A stretch of DNA of 64,000 nt from Rhytidiadelphus loreus (Eukaryota; Streptophyta; Bryopsida; Hypnales; Hylocomiaceae), in assembly GCA_947034895.1 (NCBI GenBank), contig OX344761.1, positions 72,663,839 through 72,727,838 of the forward strand. Direction: 5' to 3'. Of this stretch, positions 59,272 through 64,000 are shown in pieces; positions within the stretch are counted from its first letter, which is position 1, and each line of letters begins with the position of its first letter. Under the pieces are notes generated by a model. It was given only the letters and a program-made list of their open reading frames with translations, ran no database searches and was not told where the DNA came from. The translations under genes were made by a program, and so were the position numbers.

Positions 59272-62200
59272 ATGAGCCGTAGATGGAGTTTGAGCCCAAA
59301 GAATACAGTGAAAATAGAAAGAGAGAAGGCCGCAAGGGCTGAGCGAGCAAAAGTGAGGGAATTACGAAATCAAAATCAATTGGAAATAAGTGATAAATCG
59401 GGAAGTCCTATTGCTTCACAGCCTGTGACTGAGAAAACTGAGTTGACTATAGAACCAGGTCCTACAGTCCGGGAGGGTATTCCTGATGCATCAATCGTTA
59501 CTGCAAGTACTATAGACCTCTTGAATCAGCCTCGTAATTTTAATAAATCTATAGTTCAACCCAATTTATTCCAGGGAGCATCTTCTATTGGACCCTCTTC
59601 TAGTTTTGGGTTAGCACATACCTTTTGTGAAGGTATTTGTGTGTCCCAATTGCCAACTCCAGAGGGAACATTAGGTGATGAAATTAAACAAACAGAGAGT
59701 GTAAAGTTAGATGATTTAACACCTATTGATATTGATGAGAGTAGAGAAAGTGAAGCGGAGAGCTACCATAGTAGTGAGAATAATTTGTCCTTGAATAAAG
59801 GCAATGTTTTTACTAAAACAACTATTTTAAGTTGTATAAATCAGTTATTTGAAGAATCTATAGATAATGAAAAATTGATCTCCTGGGAAGACGGCAATAG
59901 AATTTTACGTACATTTAGTGGGTCCACAGTGGATCCAATAAGTGATTTGGAGGATACAGAGAGAGAGGGCAATAGTTCTTCTACTCAATCATCCCATAGT
60001 AGTTCACAATCTATCGATAGTGCATCAACTGAGGCTATTGTAGTGATGGCTGCCCCAGTACTTCCAGTGAATATGAGAGCTGGTCAACCTGAGGACCGGC
60101 CCATTTCGTTGGTTCCATTGCCTAAATTTCATGGGCATATCGGAAATGACCCAGATAAGCATGTGAGCAAATTTTTAACCGCATGTAATGCGAATAACGC
60201 TAGGACCGATGTTCATTGGTATGCAATCTTTCCAACAACGTTGGAAGATCATGCTCAGCAATGGTTCCATAGGCAACCTTTGGGTCATTTTGCCGATTGG
60301 CAAGCCTTACGGGATGCTTTTATAGCACATTTTAGACCTATAGGTTATGATGAGCGATTGAGCGAGTCATTGCATGAAATGCAAATGAATACCAATGAAA
60401 CTATAGATAATTATTATGGGCAAATGGAGGATCTTGTCCTCCGTTTACCTGTGGGCCATGGATTCAATGATGCCATGAAATTAGGAATCTTTATTAGAGG
60501 GTTAATTCCCTTTAAATTAAAAGGCTATGTAAAAGAGGTTTCACCGACCACGTTATTAGAAGCCTACAATAGAGCTAAATTGTATGAAAATATTTGGAGC
60601 AACCCTGAGTTATATACAACGGTGCCCCAAACACCTATGGCCCCAACAATTCCTATACAGTCAGTCCAGTATGTTCCGCCGTCAATGCCACCTACTTATA
60701 CTCAAGGTCCACCGGCTATGCCGGTAAATCCAGTAGTGGCACCACAAATTGGGGTTAGCCCAAATCCTACAAATGTTATACAAGAATTGACAAGTCTTAT
60801 GCAAGACTTAAAGGTGAATTTAGCAAAAACGGGAAATAAAAAGGGGCAACCAGTGAATGAACGTGCAAATATGTGGTGCACCAATTGTAAGGGTCAAGGA
60901 CATCTTAATATAGATTGTCCTTCACCTCAAGGGATAATCCTAAAGTGTCACTATTGTGGTGGTGACCATGAGAGCAATAGATGCCATATGAGGAGCAATG
61001 ATCAAAATAGAAGTCAACAAAATCAAACAGTATACCAAGTAGATAACGATTATAATAACAATAGTAATACTTGGAGGGGTAATAGCAATTGGAATAATTC
61101 CAATGGGGGTGGTTGGAATAGGAGACCTAGGTATCCTAGGTCTAATAATAACCCTAATTATAATAGTAATCCTAATTTTGATAATTATGCCCCGCAAGGG
61201 AATTTATCCTCTAATTTTACCCCCAACAATTTTAATGGTGGTGGTTATAGTAATAATCCCAATAGATTTATCCCAAGAAATCCAACTAATCAAAACCAAG
61301 GATGGAATCAAATGCCTTATGGCAACCCTACCCAAGGTAATCCTACATATGGGGGTAGAAATCCTAGTTGGGATAATATAGTTTGTTTCAATTGTAATCA
61401 GCGTGGTCATATTAGGAACAATTGTCCTAATGCAAAAGCAGATGTCCCTTATGTACCCATGTGTGGCAATTGTAAACAAAATGGCCACACAGCGGAGGAA
61501 TGCAATGGTCCTAGAAGGGATGGCCCAAGAGATAACAATAGTAATAATAATCCCAAGGACAATAGTGCAAAATTAGTGTTATTACCGGATGACTATCCAA
61601 TTAATAGTAATTCTAAAAATTCAAATCAGAACAGAAATGTAGGGTGGATTAATGTTGTTAAGGAACAAGAGGATGATAAAACCAATAGTTATTACAATTT
61701 GAAGAATGTGCATGGAGTTCGTACTCGTGGGATGAGGGCCAAGCAAGACTTGCTGGATCCACATCCCATGCATACCAACAATAGTAGTTCAACTGATGTG
61801 AGTGAAACAATAGAGCCTGTACAATTGAAGTCAGGGACTATAGAACCTGTAAAGAAAAAAACAGTAACTATAGAAGCAGTCCCTTCTGTGATTTCCAATA
61901 CGACAGATCAGCCTCTTTTGGGAACTATTGATAAAAATCAGAAATCTATTGAATGGACTCCACACTCCCCATCTATAGTTGGTACAAATCTGAAGCCATT
62001 ATCCACTGGGATGCCTAAAGAGCTATGGCCAGTGACACCACCTATAGATAAATCTTCAAATTTGAAACCAGTTACTATAGATGTGGTTCCCAATAGAATT
62101 AATTTAGGTCATAATTCCAATCCAATGCAACCGTTAAAACCATCTATAGAACCGCATAGGAGGACTCCTATTAGGAGTGCAATCACACAACAATTGGATA

Positions 62201-64000
62201 AAGGGGGACCAAATTGGAAATCTAAAATAGTGCCAGAAGTTCCTATTGATCAACCTATAGATTTATTATTGAACCAGGGAAGAGGTAGAAGAGGAAGGAA
62301 ATTAAAACCAATTAGTATAATGAGTGGAATAGAGCCATATGACCTATTGGCTGACTTGGGTAAATTAAAAGCAGACATTTCTATTCAACAACTATTGGGA
62401 GTGGCACCTCAATGTCGTTCTCTTCTTCAATCATCATTGATTAGGAAGAGAACAAGACTCATAGTTAATGAAGTTTCTTTAAGTCCTGATCCAGGTGCCC
62501 CAACTATAGATGTTCAAATTGATGGATTAATTATCCAAGGGGTACAAGTAGATGGCGGATCAAGTGTAAACTTGATGAACATTGATACAATGTCCAGTTT
62601 ACAATTGGCCGGCCTTCAAGAAACTAAGTTAATATTGCGTATGGCCGACCAAAGCAGGGTAAAGCCATTAGGGATATTACCTAAGGTTCTTACTACCATA
62701 TCCGGCCTTGTTTATCCTATAGATTTCCTAGTTTTTCAGCCAAGTACACCAAATGTGTCATATCCTCTATTGTTAGGACGACCTTGGTTGTACCAAGCCC
62801 ATGCCAAGGATGATTGGGGTCGGGGTATTTTAACTATAGGACAAGGTCGGAATAAAGTAAAATTAAATATGTATCCTTCTTCATATCAAGGAGAGACCCA
62901 ATGGTACTCCTCTGATGTTACTAGTGATGTGGGCTATAGTACGGATATAGAGGAATTAGAGGCCAATAGAGTCCATCTAAAAGACCATCAAGGGTCCAGT
63001 AGTAAATTAAAGAAAATGATCTATAGAAATGTGGGTTTAGGTGAATATCTCATCCCATGTTCTATAGATGATGATTCTGATAAAACTATAGGAGCATGGT
63101 TAGGTGATAAAACAGTCTATGGAGTTAGTCAATCAGAGGGTGAGCCAAACTATAGTACAGAGGACTATTACTCGGGACAGGGTGATTTTATGGATTCAGT
63201 ACCTATAGCAAAACATGTACCACAAGATCAATGTAGTGATCTATTGTTAAGTAATGAGGATGAACCTAAAAAGATACAAATTGGTACATTAATATCCCAG
63301 CAAGAGCGACAAGAGTGGGAGCAATTTTTTAAGAAAAATATTTCCGCCTTTGCCTGGACCTATAAAGATTTGAAGGGAGTTCCTCCCGAAATCTATGAGC
63401 ATCATATTAATTTAAAAGATGATGCAAAGCCAGTTAGGCAAAAGCAACGTCGGTTAAACCCTAAATATTCGTTGTTAGTTAAAGAAGAAATAGAGAAATT
63501 ATTAGAAATGGAATTTATTTACCCGGTACCCTATAGTGAATGGGTAAGTGCTATTGTTATTGTTCCCAAAAAGAACGGTAAAATTAGAATATGTCAAGAT
63601 TTTAGGAAGTTAAATGAAGCAACTAAAAAGGACTATTTTCCATTGCCCTTCACGGATTCTATTTTAGATGCCGTGGCGGGCCATGAAATTTATTCTTTCT
63701 TGGATGGCTTCTCAGGCTACAATCAAATTCGATTGGCCCCGGAAGATCAATTGAAAACTACTTTTACTACGGACTGGGGAACATATGCCGCGGTAGTAAT
63801 GTTATTTGGGCTATGTAATGCCCCAGCCACTTTTCAACGATTGATGATGGTTGACTTTCTTCCATTTTTGCGGAAATTCATGGAGATTTTTCTCGATGAC
63901 TTTTGTGTCTATGGAAAAAAGGTAGACCATGCGAATCAATTGATGCAATGTTTTGAACAATGCCATAAATTTGGTATCTCCCTTAATGCTAGTAAATGTC
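59272..64000 (+). CDS. Ty3/gypsy gag-protease-RT polyprotein (3' part outside window)
   Basis: A single open frame of at least 1,576 codons; ATG at 59272 directly follows an in-frame TAA. Acidic Ser-rich N-terminus; retrotransposon gag core about 316-396 (WYAIFPTTLEDHAQQWF); four CCHC knuckles starting at residues 536, 559, 705 and 731, the pairs separated by an Asn/Gly-rich linker; aspartic protease with VDGGSSVNLM (Asp 1094) and LLLGRPWL; RT with FAWTYKDLKGV, KKNGKIRICQDFRKLNEATKKDYFPLP, LDGFSGYNQI, FGLCNAPATFQ and catalytic FLDD (Asp 1542/1543). RNase H and integrase are beyond the window. No stops or frameshifts, so a recent insertion. Related to the tRNA-Asp-primed Athila/Tat branch by primer site and RT style; exact lineage not proven. 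Confidence 0.94.
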   Translation, partial: MSRRWSLSPKNTVKIEREKAARAERAKVRELRNQNQLEISDKSGSPIASQPVTEKTELTIEPGPTVREGIPDASIVTASTIDLLNQPRNFNKSIVQPNLFQGASSIGPSSSFGLAHTFCEGICVSQLPTPEGTLGDEIKQTESVKLDDLTPIDIDESRESEAESYHSSENNLSLNKGNVFTKTTILSCINQLFEESIDNEKLISWEDGNRILRTFSGSTVDPISDLEDTEREGNSSSTQSSHSSSQSIDSASTEAIVVMAAPVLPVNMRAGQPEDRPISLVPLPKFHGHIGNDPDKHVSKFLTACNANNARTDVHWYAIFPTTLEDHAQQWFHRQPLGHFADWQALRDAFIAHFRPIGYDERLSESLHEMQMNTNETIDNYYGQMEDLVLRLPVGHGFNDAMKLGIFIRGLIPFKLKGYVKEVSPTTLLEAYNRAKLYENIWSNPELYTTVPQTPMAPTIPIQSVQYVPPSMPPTYTQGPPAMPVNPVVAPQIGVSPNPTNVIQELTSLMQDLKVNLAKTGNKKGQPVNERANMWCTNCKGQGHLNIDCPSPQGIILKCHYCGGDHESNRCHMRSNDQNRSQQNQTVYQVDNDYNNNSNTWRGNSNWNNSNGGGWNRRPRYPRSNNNPNYNSNPNFDNYAPQGNLSSNFTPNNFNGGGYSNNPNRFIPRNPTNQNQGWNQMPYGNPTQGNPTYGGRNPSWDNIVCFNCNQRGHIRNNCPNAKADVPYVPMCGNCKQNGHTAEECNGPRRDGPRDNNSNNNPKDNSAKLVLLPDDYPINSNSKNSNQNRNVGWINVVKEQEDDKTNSYYNLKNVHGVRTRGMRAKQDLLDPHPMHTNNSSSTDVSETIEPVQLKSGTIEPVKKKTVTIEAVPSVISNTTDQPLLGTIDKNQKSIEWTPHSPSIVGTNLKPLSTGMPKELWPVTPPIDKSSNLKPVTIDVVPNRINLGHNSNPMQPLKPSIEPHRRTPIRSAITQQLDKGGPNWKSKIVPEVPIDQPIDLLLNQGRGRRGRKLKPISIMSGIEPYDLLADLGKLKADISIQQLLGVAPQCRSLLQSSLIRKRTRLIVNEVSLSPDPGAPTIDVQIDGLIIQGVQVDGGSSVNLMNIDTMSSLQLAGLQETKLILRMADQSRVKPLGILPKVLTTISGLVYPIDFLVFQPSTPNVSYPLLLGRPWLYQAHAKDDWGRGILTIGQGRNKVKLNMYPSSYQGETQWYSSDVTSDVGYSTDIEELEANRVHLKDHQGSSSKLKKMIYRNVGLGEYLIPCSIDDDSDKTIGAWLGDKTVYGVSQSEGEPNYSTEDYYSGQGDFMDSVPIAKHVPQDQCSDLLLSNEDEPKKIQIGTLISQQERQEWEQFFKKNISAFAWTYKDLKGVPPEIYEHHINLKDDAKPVRQKQRRLNPKYSLLVKEEIEKLLEMEFIYPVPYSEWVSAIVIVPKKNGKIRICQDFRKLNEATKKDYFPLPFTDSILDAVAGHEIYSFLDGFSGYNQIRLAPEDQLKTTFTTDWGTYAAVVMLFGLCNAPATFQRLMMVDFLPFLRKFMEIFLDDFCVYGKKVDHANQLMQCFEQCHKFGISLNASKC

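Noticed and set aside
60940..61488. Ile-rich frames on both strands inside gag
   Set aside because: Shadows of the AAT/GGT-rich Asn/Gly linker of the gypsy ORF.

Overview
The window looks like nuclear DNA of a land plant. The protein genes are plant-type and split by short GT-AG introns (roughly 100-1400 nt), the single tRNA is a plant nuclear tRNA-Trp, and the repeats are classic plant transposon classes. Low-GC intergenic DNA, compact introns and a Ty3 element with a tRNA-Asp primer site would suit a bryophyte such as a moss, but that placement is inference.

Genes, left to right. 1-3042 (+): the 3' six exons of xanthine dehydrogenase, entering from outside the window. 3745-3816 (-): tRNA-Trp(CCA). 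7491-9735 (-): complete seven-exon gene for exosome subunit RRP4, with telo-box motifs around its start. 50410-53813 (-): complete four-exon short-chain dehydrogenase/reductase. 59272-64000 (+): gag-protease-RT ORF of an intact-looking Ty3/gypsy retrotransposon that runs off the right edge, with its tRNA-Asp primer-binding site at 59175. XDH, RRP4 and SDR are unrelated housekeeping or metabolic genes and show no sign of co-regulation.

Between RRP4 and SDR lies about 34 kb (14.1-48.5 kb) that I read as an array of five related units of nominally 8.4 kb, oriented + + | - - -. The inversion junction is near 24,375. Canonical unit order is: a GC-richer block U, flank F, TTAA-type elements, a 'T-distal' block, block T, block D, next U. 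Individual units have lost or gained parts. Each U keeps an intact 47-codon ORF of unknown function.

The window is full of non-autonomous DNA transposons whose ends can be placed by target duplications or by empty sites in sister units. The most striking group is flanked by TTAA with CCC(C)T...A(G)GGG ends, a piggyBac-like signature unusual for a plant. Also present are CACTA-type MITEs with 3-bp duplications (two are near-perfect 238-bp foldbacks), PIF/Harbinger-type MITEs inserted exactly at TTAA scars, unclassified inverted-repeat elements, and a 5'-truncated LINE with a 16-bp target duplication that itself carries a foldback MITE. Exon joins were made by eye from reading frame, splice signals and family knowledge. 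Repeat block edges without stated target duplications are approximate.
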